Translations under genes and position numbers: made by a program
Assembly: GCA_903883945.1 (NCBI GenBank)
Contig: CAISCV010000087.1
Location: 1-64,000 of the forward strand
Direction: 5' to 3'
Length of the DNA: 64,000 nucleotides
From: an uncultured Chitinophagaceae bacterium
GTDB lineage: Bacteria; Bacteroidota; Bacteroidia; Chitinophagales; Chitinophagaceae
Shown here: piece by piece, positions 36,501-44,727 of the stretch
Position numbering within the stretch: the stretch's first letter is position 1
Layout: each line of letters opens with the position of its first letter
Notes under the pieces: model-generated
Told to the model about the DNA's origin: nothing
The model's input: only the letters and a program-made list of their open reading frames with translations
Database searches by the model: none

Positions 36501-37437
36501 TAAGGGTTGGAATTTTGTGGGTAATCCTTACCCGTCACCTATCAGCTGGACTGCGCTGAAAGCATTAAACCCCGATTTGTTTAGCAGTGATGCTGCCTGT
36601 TATATCTGGAAGACCTCAGGTGGTCTTAATGGAAGCTGGTCTACTTACGATGGTGTTGCGGGTGTAAATGGTGCAGGTGATGTGATCAATTCTTCTTTGG
36701 GCTTCTTTATATATGTTGATAAAAGTGGTACTCTGAAATTTGATAATACCGTAAGGACTTACTCATTTAATTCTCCTGAGGTATTTGGTACTAAAACTGC
36801 TTCTAGCAACATGCTACGACTATCTATAAAAGATGCCATCAATGGAACAACCGATGAAGCAGTGGCATATACAAGTAATAAAGCTAGATTCTCCAAAAAG
36901 ATTCCGCAACCAACTGGGGCTACCAATGCAACGATAGCCTTTGAAGTAAAAGGTTCAAAAGCGGCTATCAATGTTTTGACAGCGATAGACAGCAAGACGG
37001 AGTTGCCTGTTACGGTTCTTACACCAAAGGCAGGTACTTATACTTTAAGTTTAAGTACTAAGAACATCAGCTTGCCCGTTTACTTAAAGGATGCGGTAAC
37101 TGGAACATACACCGATTTATCGGCTGCAACCACTATCACTACAAGTGCTAAGGAAACAAGTGGAAGATACAGTATTGTATTCTCGAACCTTACTTCATTC
37201 ACCACAAACAACCTCACTACTTATCCAAACCCTGCAAAGAACGTGGTTACAGTAAAAGGAAGTCATATAGCTTCAGTTCAGGTTATTGATAATCTGGGAA
37301 GAGTTGTTAGGATTGTTTCTTTGAAAGATGCTACAAACCCAACTATATCTGTAAGTAATCTACAAGCAGGTGCCTATCATTTAAGGGTACAAACAACGGA
37401 TGGTAAGTTTAGTAATTTGGGTATTGTGAAGGAATAA
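33535..37437 (+). CDS. Large T9SS-sorted metzincin (reprolysin-like) metalloprotease
   Basis: The 1300-residue protein has a signal peptide (TTFAQAQ) and a propeptide-like region. Its protease domain has the metzincin zinc motif HEMGHQFGMSH (about residues 389-399) followed by the Met-turn-like GATIMSYGFTCG. A cadherin/FN3-type beta module follows (about 475-620), another at about 620-710, a beta-helix/autotransporter-like repeat (about 720-850), a jelly-roll region with NFVGNPYPSPISW, and a type A sorting domain (TYPNPAKNVVTVKG to FSNLGIVKE). It is an exported surface or secreted protease. A related fragment lies about 1 kb downstream (38511-38590). Confidence 0.92.
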   Translation: MFKHYKQALTVLLFLVTTFAQAQSPQASIRSNGNAKNNFFTTVSQAALQVKTLKAVLQTPQMMKAKETLKNFKLYSIDENALKQYLAQAPLENNIGKNKLDLQVPMPNGEIETFEVVNSQVLSPEIAKQFPSIKTYNGTGKTNKGLIIHFTVSNSGFNAIVLGSKNDFYIERQTDNKTRVANYISYYVKDIVTPKDFRKTNNSCGDKGHTMLHIEPSMPVRSLLDFQRSSSGKGLYTPNFGVSLRTFRLAMSATGEYTNNFPGATIADKQQAAFEYIVAEVNRMCAVYKTDLGVTFTLVSGTNTILTDTKTLSNGDQSALLAQNQTLLDNVIGSDKYDVGHSHTFDGVGTSGGGLAVSPAICNASSKAEGVSGTGGAPWVQLFFDQTFFHEMGHQFGMSHSYNSNIPVCTTREQKTAAEPGSGATIMSYGFTCGSDDYLQNSTTFGPILHFHTLNIDQALATINANSCYVSTPSSNIAPVITAVTQGTTIPKSTPFSLSATASDENGDNLTYTWDGKNVGLEATPVPGDIDNTAIPPYSRSYEASASGDRVFPILSSILDGTNQAKGDKLPSISTTLTYGLTVRDNNSEVGAIATSDVVLTVDGNAGPFLITNDLTGILQPSSNQTITWNVNNTDGSNGSTVNVPNVKISLSTDGGQTFGTVLLESTPNNGSASVTLPNLTTNSARIKVEAIGNIFFDISNSDFTISSTATAVNTWTGVTSSDWTDVSNWSNNVVPTATDDVVIPGGKNPPAIAGTQAVKNITINSGATVTLTGVLQVNGNIQNDGVVSDAGTVDVVGTTAATISGTGTVNNLTLDNTGGTSIAPEITNKLSVTGLLTVNAALQTNDHLVIVSTATQSGMIKDETGALSGKAYIQHFTSGSFGYHHFSSPVSDGIVNMWGNVAFPMFGDDGVVALGSNRGALQIYNEVDNTTSVLDSSYYNYTVLTNPLTPAQGYTAWLNSLPTLNTFGTPNNGGIGINVTHSAGTNDPKGWNFVGNPYPSPISWTALKALNPDLFSSDAACYIWKTSGGLNGSWSTYDGVAGVNGAGDVINSSLGFFIYVDKSGTLKFDNTVRTYSFNSPEVFGTKTASSNMLRLSIKDAINGTTDEAVAYTSNKARFSKKIPQPTGATNATIAFEVKGSKAAINVLTAIDSKTELPVTVLTPKAGTYTLSLSTKNISLPVYLKDAVTGTYTDLSAATTITTSAKETSGRYSIVFSNLTSFTTNNLTTYPNPAKNVVTVKGSHIASVQVIDNLGRVVRIVSLKDATNPTISVSNLQAGAYHLRVQTTDGKFSNLGIVKE

Positions 37438-37516
37438 TAGTGAGTGGTGAGAAATGAGTGGTGAGAAAGTGAGTAAGTAAGTGGTGAGTAGAAAACGCTT
37501 CAAATTACAATATAGA

Positions 37517-37562
37517 AAGTGCAGCTACTACCTTAAGGGTGGGGCTGCACTTTTAGTTTTAT
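37517..37562 (+). terminator. Intrinsic terminator after the metalloprotease gene
   Basis: AGTGCAGC (37518-37525) pairs with GCTGCACT (37544-37551), followed by TTTAGTTTTATTTT. The inner ACCTTAAGGG can extend the loop stem. From here to 37878 no gene was found. Confidence 0.85.
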
Positions 37563-37878
37563 TTTGGTCTGTTAAATTATCTAGCTTACAACTACTATTT
37601 AGTTGATTGTAGAACTTACAATGAACCTACTCTGAAATTGAAACAGAATGGTTTCTATTTTGAGCTAGCTCGTTCAAAATGAAGGCCTTGCGAGGCACTA
37701 AGCAATCTTTTTCTAATAATATAAGTCACTTATAATACAAAAAAAGGCTGATTCGTGACCTAAAAAGACGTTTACTAATTTTGAACAGATTAAATTTTCG
37801 AAGAGGTTTATTTTTTTAAAAATTGTAATACTTACCAGAGCGTCATTTTTTGTTATTTGCCCTATCTTTTTTCCTGAA

Positions 37879-38120
37879 GGTGTCATCTAAAACGTTACTT
37901 GCCCTACTCCTTTTTTGGGGAATGCCACCCATAACGTTATTCGCCCTATTCCCATTTTTAGGAATGCCACCCATAATGTTACTTGCCCTACTCCTTTTTT
38001 GGGGAATGCCATCCATAACGTTATTTGCCCTATTCCCTTTTTTGGGAATACCATCCATAACATTATTTGCCTTATTCCTGTTTTTTGGGATGCCACCCAT
38101 AACGTTATTTGTACTATTCT
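37879..38120. repeat. Array B: 42-bp tandem repeats (GGAATGCCACCCATAACGTT type)
   Basis: GAATGCCACCC-type cores begin at 37921, 37963, 38005, 38047 and about 38089, exactly 42 bp apart, with a degenerate first copy near 37879. The other half of each unit is TTGCCCTACTCCTTTTTTGG-like. Frames remain open on both strands because 42 is divisible by three (repeated GIPKKGNRANNVM-type peptides), but these have no promoter, no clear start and no relatives among other proteins here, so I treat the region as non-coding. Confidence 0.88.
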
Positions 38121-38510
38121 AGATTTCCTGAATGTTGGTTCTTTCCTTATTTAATCCGTTGCCGATATGTGGAGCATAATATGTAAGGGAATCCATTGGG
38201 GTTACAGATACTAATGCCGTGCAATAGCGGCAATTTGTCCCGCATTATAAAATAGGTCGTAATACAATGATTGCTGATGTGTAAGACAAACAAAATGGAA
38301 CAGCTCCAATTTGTAAAGGCCAGATTAAGAAAATAAAGATTGGTCTACTACTTTGCAAATATATTCCTATTCACTATTTATTGGAGGAGGGATTGCTGGT
38401 ACTTTTTGGCAAGTGGCAGCTTTGATGGGCTAGTTGGTTGTTTGTTGCTATTACAACTTTTAAAAAATTTATAATAGCTATGCGCCATCTGCCCAAACAG
38501 GAAGGCTTCG
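38121..38510. other. Gene-free stretch between array B and ccoS
   Basis: Nothing coding, RNA-like or mobile was recognised in these 390 bases. Short open frames are in random context. Confidence 0.4.
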
Positions 38511-38590
38511 ATGGAAGCTATCAACAAATTGACCGCTATATACAGCAAAACGGAGTTGCCGATAACCATCAGCACGCCAAAAGCGGGCAT
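38511..38590 (+). pseudogene. Degenerate copy of a piece of the metalloprotease C-terminal region
   Basis: The frame encodes EAINKLTAIYSKTELPITIS then TPKAGMY, which aligns with AAINVLTAIDSKTELPVTVL then TPKAGTY in the 33535-37437 protease (DNA about 36960-37040). Similarity stops on both sides, so this is a duplicated, decayed fragment of that gene or of a lost paralogue. Confidence 0.65.
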
Positions 38591-38728
38591 GTACTTCCCC
38601 TCACATTGCTCCTTTGATAACTTATATTTCCATTCGCCAACCCCTTTTTTAATTAATCATTCCATGAAATATGAGAATAATCAGTTTTTAAACTAATCAA
38701 TGTCACCAATGGTGGAAGTGCCAAAAAA

Positions 38729-38736
38729 TACTTTTG
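38729..38736 (+). promoter_or_regulatory. -7 element for the cbb3 operon
   Basis: TACTTTTG fits TAnnTTTG exactly, 19 bp before the ccoS ATG at 38755. No FNR/Anr-type TTGAT-N4-ATCAA site is visible in the 200 bp upstream. Confidence 0.55.
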
Positions 38737-38754
38737 CCCCATAATAAAACAACT

Positions 38755-38922
38755 ATGGGTGTATTAATCATTTTACTGATTGCTAGTATTGGCGTTGCCG
38801 TTACCTTTTTGTTTGCCTTCTTATGGGGCGTGAAAAATAAACAATTTGATGACAATTACGCTCCTCCATATCGTATTCTCTTCGATGATAAACCTACAAT
38901 ATCATCAACAGACGAGAAATAA
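38755..38922 (+). CDS. ccoS: cbb3 oxidase assembly protein CcoS
   Basis: From the ATG at 38755 the product is 55 residues: MGVLIILLIASIGVAVTFLF then AFLWGVKNKQFDD, with the single membrane helix and the FLWGVKNKQFDD motif of CcoS. The upstream in-frame TTG start (38734) falls within the -7 box and is rejected. CcoS is needed for haem/copper insertion into the oxidase. It is the first gene of the cco operon here. Confidence 0.9.
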   Translation: MGVLIILLIASIGVAVTFLFAFLWGVKNKQFDDNYAPPYRILFDDKPTISSTDEK

Positions 38923-38992
38923 ATAGATAACTAACCTTTTTTTCAATCAAATAATTCATAACATCTTTTTTCATTACTAAAACAACGACTAT

Positions 38993-41149
38993 ATGCAGGT
39001 AGAGAAATTTTATTACGACAACAAAACGGTTAAATGGTTTGCTTATGCCGTGATGGTATGGGGACTGGTAGGTATGTTGGCCGGCCTTTGGATTGCTATC
39101 GAAATGTATTATCCCCCACTAAGTATGGGTTTCGCTCCCACCACTTTTGGTAGAATGAGACCGGTACACACTAATGCCGTCATTTTTGCCTTTGTGGGTA
39201 ACGGTATTTTTATGGGAGTGTATTACTCCTTGCAACGCTTGTGTAAAGCAAGGATGTTCAGCGATACACTTAGTAAGATTCACTTTTGGGGATGGCAACT
39301 GATTATCGTTGCTGCTGCACTCACCCTTTGGGCAGGGTGTACTTCAGGTAAAGAATATGCCGAATTGGAGTGGCCAATTGATATTGCCATTGCTTTAGTT
39401 TGGGTACTTTTTGGTGTCAATATGTTTGGAACCATCATCAAACGTAGAGAAAGCCATATCTATGTTGCCATCTGGTTTTATATCGCCACCTGGGTTACAG
39501 TTGCCATGTTGCACATTGTAAATTCAATGGAGTTGCCAATTTCATTCCTTAAGAGTTATAGTATGTATGCCGGGGTACAAGATGCCTTGGTGCAATGGTG
39601 GTATGGTCACAATGCAGTAGCATTTTTCCTTACAACTCCTTATTTGGGGTTGATGTATTACTTCCTTCCTAAGGCAGCCAATCGTCCTGTGTATTCTTAC
39701 AGACTATCTATCATTCACTTCTGGGCATTGATATTTATCTATATCTGGGCCGGTCCTCACCACTTGTTATATACTGCTTTGCCAGATTGGGCACAGTCTC
39801 TAGGTACAGTATTCTCTATTATGTTGATTGCTCCAAGTTGGGGTGGTATGCTGAATGGTTTATTTACACTCCGTGGTGCTTGGGATAAAGTTCGTGAAGA
39901 ACCGGTATTGAAGTTCCTGGTAGTAGCAGTTACCTGCTATGGTATGGCAACCTTCGAAGGCCCTATGTTGAGTTTGAAGAATGTAAACGCTATCTCTCAC
40001 TTTACCGACTGGACCATCGCTCACGTACACATCGGTGCATTGGGATGGAATGGATTTATGACCTTTGGTGTACTCTATTTCTTGATTCCTAAAATGTGGA
40101 ATACACCATTGTACTCTAAGAAACTAGCAAACACACACTTCTGGTTAGGAACCATCGGTATTGTATTATATGCCATTCCTTTGTATTGGGCAGGTTTTAC
40201 ACAAGCAATGATGTGGAAGACTTTCACACCAGAAGGACAGTTGAAATTCCAGTTTTTAGAAACTGTTACACACATTCTACCTATGTACATCGCAAGAAGT
40301 GTGGGTGGGGCTATCTACATAGCAGGTGTGGTTGTAATGACTTACAACCTGATTAAAACAATTGGTAAAGGAAGTTTTGTTGCTGATGAAGCAGCCGAAG
40401 CAGCACCTTTCCCTAAAGAAATAAAAACACATAGCAACGAATACTGGCACAGATGGATCGAAAGAAGACCTATGCAAATGTTGGTGTTTAGCTTAATAGC
40501 AGTTGCCATAGGTGGTGCTATAGAAATTGTTCCTACCTTCTTAATCAAATCAAACATTCCTACCATCAGTAGCGTGAAACCTTATACACCATTGGAGTTA
40601 CAAGGACGTGATATCTACATCCGTGAAGGTTGTTACTTGTGCCACTCTCAAATGATCAGACCTTTCCGTGATGAAGTAGCCCGTTATGGCGAATACTCCA
40701 AAGCCGGTGAGTTTATATATGATCACCCTTTCCAATGGGGTTCAAAAAGAACAGGTCCAGATTTAGCTAGGGTAGGAGGTAAGTATCCCGACAGTTGGCA
40801 TTTCAATCACATGCAAGATCCCCAGTCTATGTCTCCAGGTTCCATTATGCCTTCTTATCCTTGGTTGTACGAAGATGACATTAATGCTTTCACTACCCCT
40901 AAGAAGATATGGGCTATGCGCAAATTGGGCGTACCTTATCCAGAAGGATATGAAGATAAATGTAATGCCGACTTGCAAAAACAAGCAAATGAGATTGCTG
41001 ATCGGTTAAAAGGCGATAAGCTGGATATTAAACCTCAAAAAGAAATTGTGGCACTCATCGCTTATTTACAAAGGTTAGGTAAAGACATAAAAGCGGCACC
41101 TAAGCAAGAAACAACTGTAACAGGCGACGCATCCGTTCCAGGTAACTAA
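38993..41149 (+). CDS. ccoNO: Fused cbb3 cytochrome c oxidase subunits I and II
   Basis: The 718-residue protein joins CcoN (about 1-500) and CcoO (about 510-700). CcoN shows the haem ligand in RPVHTNAVIFAFVGNG, the CuB ligand WWYGHNAVAFF, the His pair in WAGPHHLLYTALPDW and the haem ligands in VHIGALGWNGF. CcoO has one c-type haem site, GCYLCHSQMIRPF (about residue 545), and the axial-Met region SPGSIMPSYPWL. ccoN-ccoO fusion is characteristic of Bacteroidota. It reduces O2 with high affinity and pumps protons. Confidence 0.97.
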   Translation: MQVEKFYYDNKTVKWFAYAVMVWGLVGMLAGLWIAIEMYYPPLSMGFAPTTFGRMRPVHTNAVIFAFVGNGIFMGVYYSLQRLCKARMFSDTLSKIHFWGWQLIIVAAALTLWAGCTSGKEYAELEWPIDIAIALVWVLFGVNMFGTIIKRRESHIYVAIWFYIATWVTVAMLHIVNSMELPISFLKSYSMYAGVQDALVQWWYGHNAVAFFLTTPYLGLMYYFLPKAANRPVYSYRLSIIHFWALIFIYIWAGPHHLLYTALPDWAQSLGTVFSIMLIAPSWGGMLNGLFTLRGAWDKVREEPVLKFLVVAVTCYGMATFEGPMLSLKNVNAISHFTDWTIAHVHIGALGWNGFMTFGVLYFLIPKMWNTPLYSKKLANTHFWLGTIGIVLYAIPLYWAGFTQAMMWKTFTPEGQLKFQFLETVTHILPMYIARSVGGAIYIAGVVVMTYNLIKTIGKGSFVADEAAEAAPFPKEIKTHSNEYWHRWIERRPMQMLVFSLIAVAIGGAIEIVPTFLIKSNIPTISSVKPYTPLELQGRDIYIREGCYLCHSQMIRPFRDEVARYGEYSKAGEFIYDHPFQWGSKRTGPDLARVGGKYPDSWHFNHMQDPQSMSPGSIMPSYPWLYEDDINAFTTPKKIWAMRKLGVPYPEGYEDKCNADLQKQANEIADRLKGDKLDIKPQKEIVALIAYLQRLGKDIKAAPKQETTVTGDASVPGN

Positions 41150-41178
41150 CAATTTTCAATTTTCAATTATTAATTATC

Positions 41179-41340
41179 ATGAAGTTCATTCATTATCTCG
41201 AAAAAATAACTAGTGTCAGTATCTATGGCGTTGCAGCATTTGTAATTTTTAGTTCCTTCTTTATTGGTATGCTTATTTGGGCACTCAAAGCCGATAAGAA
41301 CATGATAGAAGAAATCAAACAAATACCGCTAAACCTCTAA
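41179..41340 (+). CDS. ccoQ: CcoQ-like small subunit
   Basis: This 53-residue protein starts MKFIHYLEKITSVSIYGVAA, has one membrane helix (about 14-35) and a short charged tail (ALKADKNMIEEIKQ). Its position between ccoNO and ccoP and its size identify it as CcoQ/FixQ-like, a stabilising subunit. Confidence 0.85.
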   Translation: MKFIHYLEKITSVSIYGVAAFVIFSSFFIGMLIWALKADKNMIEEIKQIPLNL

Positions 41341-41367
41341 CATTATTCAAACTATTAATCTATCAAT

Positions 41368-42549
41368 ATGAGCAATTTATTTAAAAAAATAGTACTACCA
41401 TTTGCCTTGGTTATTCTTGGTACGTTTAGCGCATTTGCAGATGGTCCCAAACCACCTTCTTCATTAACTAATCCGTTTGTGACACTTCTGGCAATTATTA
41501 TCGTTTTGTTGGCTGTTGTTATCGGAATATTAGCAAAGCTTGTTATTGGGTCTGCCTTTTTAAAATTACAAAAGGAGAAAAGTGATAAAGGCAAAGGTCT
41601 TACAACCTTTCTGACTCTGTTTTTCATTGGCTTGTCGATGAATCTTTTTGCACAAGACAAAGCAGTATCCGATTCTACAGCTAATGTAGCAGACAAAACT
41701 TTTGCAAGTGGATTGGCAGGTGTATCCGAGACAGCTTACTACCTGCTTGGTAGTGTGGTAATTTTGGAAGTGGTAATTATTGCTGCACTTCTTATGATGC
41801 TAAGAGCGTTTTTGGCTGTTGAGAAAAAAGCTGTAGTTACAGAAACTGCTGATGCTCCCGTTCCTGCTAAACCACAATATGACTGGTGGGAAAAAGTAAA
41901 TAGTTTTAAACCTATCCATCAAGAAGCTGATATCGATTTAGGTCATGATTATGATGGTATACGTGAGTTAGATAATCGTCTACCTCCTTGGTGGTTATAT
42001 GGTTTTTATATGTGTATTGTGTTTGCTGGTATCTATTTATGGCGTTATCATGTTGCGCAAACTGCTCCTTTAAGCAAGCAAGAATATGAAATTTCGGTGG
42101 CACAAGGCGAAGCGGAGAAAGCGGCATACCTAGAGAAGGCTGCTAATAATGTAGACGAAAATACCGTGAAGTTAATTGTTGATAAAGCCGAACTAGAGCC
42201 TGCAAAGAAAATATTTGAAACTACTTGTGCCGCTTGTCATACCGCTACAGGTGCTGGAAATGTAGGACCAAATCTAACGGATGATTATTGGTTGCATGGC
42301 GGCAGCATCAAGGATGTTTTTAAAACAATCAAATATGGATGGCCTGATAAAGGAATGAAGAGTTGGAAAGATGATTTTTCTCCTGTACAGATTGCACAAT
42401 TAGCTAGCTACGTAAAATCATTGCATGGTACCAATCCGCCAAATCCAAAGGCTCCACAAGGAACTTTATATGTAGAGGAAACGGCAGGCAAAGCAGTAGT
42501 AGATTCAACCAAAAAAGACAGTAGTGCTACAGCTACTGAAAAAAAATAA
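41368..42549 (+). CDS. ccoP: cbb3 oxidase subunit III (mono-haem CcoP)
   Basis: The 393-residue protein has extra N-terminal membrane segments (about 5-60 and 80-150). The FixP_N region follows (about 165-240, with YDGIRELDNRLPPWWLYGFY), then a cytochrome c domain with a single CxxCH, TTCAACHTATG (about residue 290), and a likely axial Met in DKGMKSW. Proteobacterial CcoP usually carries two haem c groups; only one is found here, as in other Bacteroidota. The C-terminal tail is Lys/Ala/Thr-rich. Confidence 0.93.
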   Translation: MSNLFKKIVLPFALVILGTFSAFADGPKPPSSLTNPFVTLLAIIIVLLAVVIGILAKLVIGSAFLKLQKEKSDKGKGLTTFLTLFFIGLSMNLFAQDKAVSDSTANVADKTFASGLAGVSETAYYLLGSVVILEVVIIAALLMMLRAFLAVEKKAVVTETADAPVPAKPQYDWWEKVNSFKPIHQEADIDLGHDYDGIRELDNRLPPWWLYGFYMCIVFAGIYLWRYHVAQTAPLSKQEYEISVAQGEAEKAAYLEKAANNVDENTVKLIVDKAELEPAKKIFETTCAACHTATGAGNVGPNLTDDYWLHGGSIKDVFKTIKYGWPDKGMKSWKDDFSPVQIAQLASYVKSLHGTNPPNPKAPQGTLYVEETAGKAVVDSTKKDSSATATEKK

Positions 42550-42676
42550 ATGAGTTAAGAACTTGGCTCACAAAGGATTTTGATAAGAGATGCAAAGTGT
42601 TGATATAATATAATTACAAATTCTTTGTGTCCCTTGTGTTTCTTTCCATTGTGTTCTTTGTGGTAAAAAAAATAAA

Positions 42677-44095
42677 ATGAGTACACACATCAATTATAGC
42701 GGAGTATTAGAAACAGAATCGTTTCGCAACAGCTTGGCTACTGTTGATAAAAGTGGTAAACGGAAATGGGTATTTGCACAAAGGCCTCAAGGTAATTTCT
42801 ATAATTACAGAACCTATGTAAGCTGGGTCTTTTTCCTGATATTCTTTGGACTGCCGTTTATTGAGTACAATGGGCAACCTTTGTTTCTATTCAATATTCC
42901 CAATGCTAAGTTTATAATATTTGGTAAGATATTCTGGCCGCAGGACTTCTTTATATTCGGACTCACCATGATCACTTTCGTCGTGTTCATCATCCTTTTT
43001 ACGGCTGCTTTTGGGCGACTGTTTTGTGGATGGGTATGCCCACAGACTGTTTTTATGGAGATGCTCTTTCGTAAAGTCGAATACTTGATATTAGGTGATG
43101 CCGCCAAACAGAAAGCATTAAAAGAGGCACCTTGGACAACGCAAAAGATTTTTAAGGTTGGATTAAAGCATGTAGTGTTCTACCTCCTCGCATTTATAAT
43201 TGCCAACTTCTTCCTCTCTTATATTATTGGTCTAAAAGAATTGTGGAAGATAATGGTAGAACCTATTAGCGCCCACGTCGGAGGATTTACGTCTCTCATC
43301 ATTTTCTCTAGTGTATTCTATGGGGTATATGCCTTCTTCAGAGAGCAGGTTTGTACAGTCGTTTGCCCTTATGGCAGGTTGCAGAGTGTACTATTAGATA
43401 AGAATTCTATGATTGTCGCTTACGACTATAACCGTGGCGAACCAAGAGGTAAGTTCACCAAACAGGAACATGCCAACCTAGGTGATTGTATAGATTGTTT
43501 TCAGTGTGTAAAGGTTTGTCCTACCGGTATAGATATACGTAACGGTACCCAAATGGAGTGTGTGGGTTGTACTGCTTGTATTGATGCATGTAATTTTATG
43601 ATGGAGAAAACAAACAGGCCATTGGGGTTGGTTAGATATGTGTCTGAAAATAATATCACCAACAAGGAGCCACTCCATTATACCACCCGTATGAAACTGT
43701 ACACGGGGTTGTTAAGTACTTTGCTTATTATTCTAATTACGCTTTTGATGAACCAAAAAGATGTGGATGCAACCATTATGCGTACACCAGGCATGTTATA
43801 TCAGGAGATTGGGAAGGATAGTATTTCTAATCTATATAATATCAAAATAGCAAATAAAACCATTAAGGGAATTCCGTTGAGTTTACGTATGGAAGATCAA
43901 CAAGGAAAAGTAGATATCATTGGAGGACAGAAAATAGATGTTAAAAAGGAAGATGAAAGCTCTGGCAATTTCTTTGTAACTCTCCCAAAAGAAATGTTGC
44001 ACAATAGAAAAACAAAAATAAAAATAGGGCTCTACCAAGGAACGGAAAGGATTGATGTAATTAGTACTAACTTTTTGGGCCCAATCGTAAACTAG
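42677..44095 (+). CDS. ccoG: cbb3 oxidase accessory protein CcoG (FixG/RdxA)
   Basis: The 472-residue membrane protein has four to five N-terminal helices with the conserved FCGWVCPQTVFMEMLFRKVE motif. Two 4Fe-4S clusters follow (CIDCFQCVKVCPTGID and CVGCTACIDACN, about residues 268-310), then a C-terminal Ig-like CcoG domain (about 370-472). CcoG is a ferredoxin-like Cu(II) reductase in oxidase assembly. It is preceded by a 127-bp spacer containing repeated TTTGTG motifs. Confidence 0.95.
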   Translation: MSTHINYSGVLETESFRNSLATVDKSGKRKWVFAQRPQGNFYNYRTYVSWVFFLIFFGLPFIEYNGQPLFLFNIPNAKFIIFGKIFWPQDFFIFGLTMITFVVFIILFTAAFGRLFCGWVCPQTVFMEMLFRKVEYLILGDAAKQKALKEAPWTTQKIFKVGLKHVVFYLLAFIIANFFLSYIIGLKELWKIMVEPISAHVGGFTSLIIFSSVFYGVYAFFREQVCTVVCPYGRLQSVLLDKNSMIVAYDYNRGEPRGKFTKQEHANLGDCIDCFQCVKVCPTGIDIRNGTQMECVGCTACIDACNFMMEKTNRPLGLVRYVSENNITNKEPLHYTTRMKLYTGLLSTLLIILITLLMNQKDVDATIMRTPGMLYQEIGKDSISNLYNIKIANKTIKGIPLSLRMEDQQGKVDIIGGQKIDVKKEDESSGNFFVTLPKEMLHNRKTKIKIGLYQGTERIDVISTNFLGPIVN

Positions 44096-44199
44096 TTAAC
44101 GATTAACGTTTAGTGATTAATGATTAATACACTTAATAATCGCTATTTGCTACACATTAATCATTAATCATTAAACATTAATCACTAAACATTAATAAC
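44096..44199. repeat. AT-rich inverted/tandem repeat spacer between ccoG and ccoH
   Basis: The left arm (GATTAACGTTTAGTGATTAA...) is complementary to the repeated CATTAATCATTAA-type right arm that ends directly at the ccoH ATG. The spacer can form a long imperfect hairpin. The same design recurs at 44638-44727. Confidence 0.7.
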
Positions 44200-44637
44200 A
44201 TGAACTTCGGAAACAAATTATTACTCGTATTTGCAGTCTTTGCAGGCTTAATGTCTTATATGGTCTATCGCTGTTTCAGCGTACCAGTAGATTTGGTAAG
44301 TAATGAATATTACAAAGATGAAATAGCCTACCAGGAAGTAATTGATGGCACTAAAAATGCCAATGCCTTGCACGCAAAGGCAACCGTCAAAGAAAGTGCT
44401 ACGGATGTTGTTATTCAATTGCCCGAAGAGATGAAGAACCATTCTGTGAAAGGAACAGTGTTGTTTTACTGTCCATCTAATATGGATAATGACAGACACC
44501 TCACCCTTGCAACAGATGCCGACGGAAAACAAACTATTGAACTAAAAAAGTTCAGTAAAGGAAACTATACAGTAAAGATTGACTGGCAAGACGCCACCAC
44601 ACACTTTTATACCGAACGACCTCTAACGATTCTTTAA
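44200..44637 (+). CDS. ccoH: CcoH/FixH family protein
   Basis: The 145-residue protein has one N-terminal membrane helix (about 5-25) and an extracytoplasmic beta domain. It contains VDLVSNEYYKDEIAYQEVID, then KGTVLFYCPSNMDNDRHLTL and NYTVKIDWQDATTHFYTERP, matching the FixH family. It acts in cbb3 assembly or stability. Its position between ccoG and the TauE-like gene is the usual one in Bacteroidota. Confidence 0.9.
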   Translation: MNFGNKLLLVFAVFAGLMSYMVYRCFSVPVDLVSNEYYKDEIAYQEVIDGTKNANALHAKATVKESATDVVIQLPEEMKNHSVKGTVLFYCPSNMDNDRHLTLATDADGKQTIELKKFSKGNYTVKIDWQDATTHFYTERPLTIL

Positions 44638-44727
44638 TTTCAATGATTAGTGATTAATGTTTAATGATTAATACTCAAGCGAAACATTAATCATTAATCA
44701 TTAATCATTAAACATTAATCTTTAAAA
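44638..44727. repeat. AT-rich hairpin spacer between ccoH and the TauE/SafE gene
   Basis: GATTAATGTTTAATGATTAA and its exact reverse complement (about 44652-44672 and 44696-44716) form a perfect stem of about 21 bp. Additional tandem CATTAAT copies run up to the next start codon. Confidence 0.75.

Noticed and set aside
37843-38154. Frames on both strands in array B (GIPKKGNRANNVM-type peptides)
   Set aside because: Several overlapping frames are open on both strands at once, which reflects the 42-bp period. No promoter, signal peptide or plausible protein fold was seen.
41368-42549. Second haem c site in CcoP
   Set aside because: Only one CxxCH is present. The N-terminal extension contains no second site, so the protein is mono-haem.
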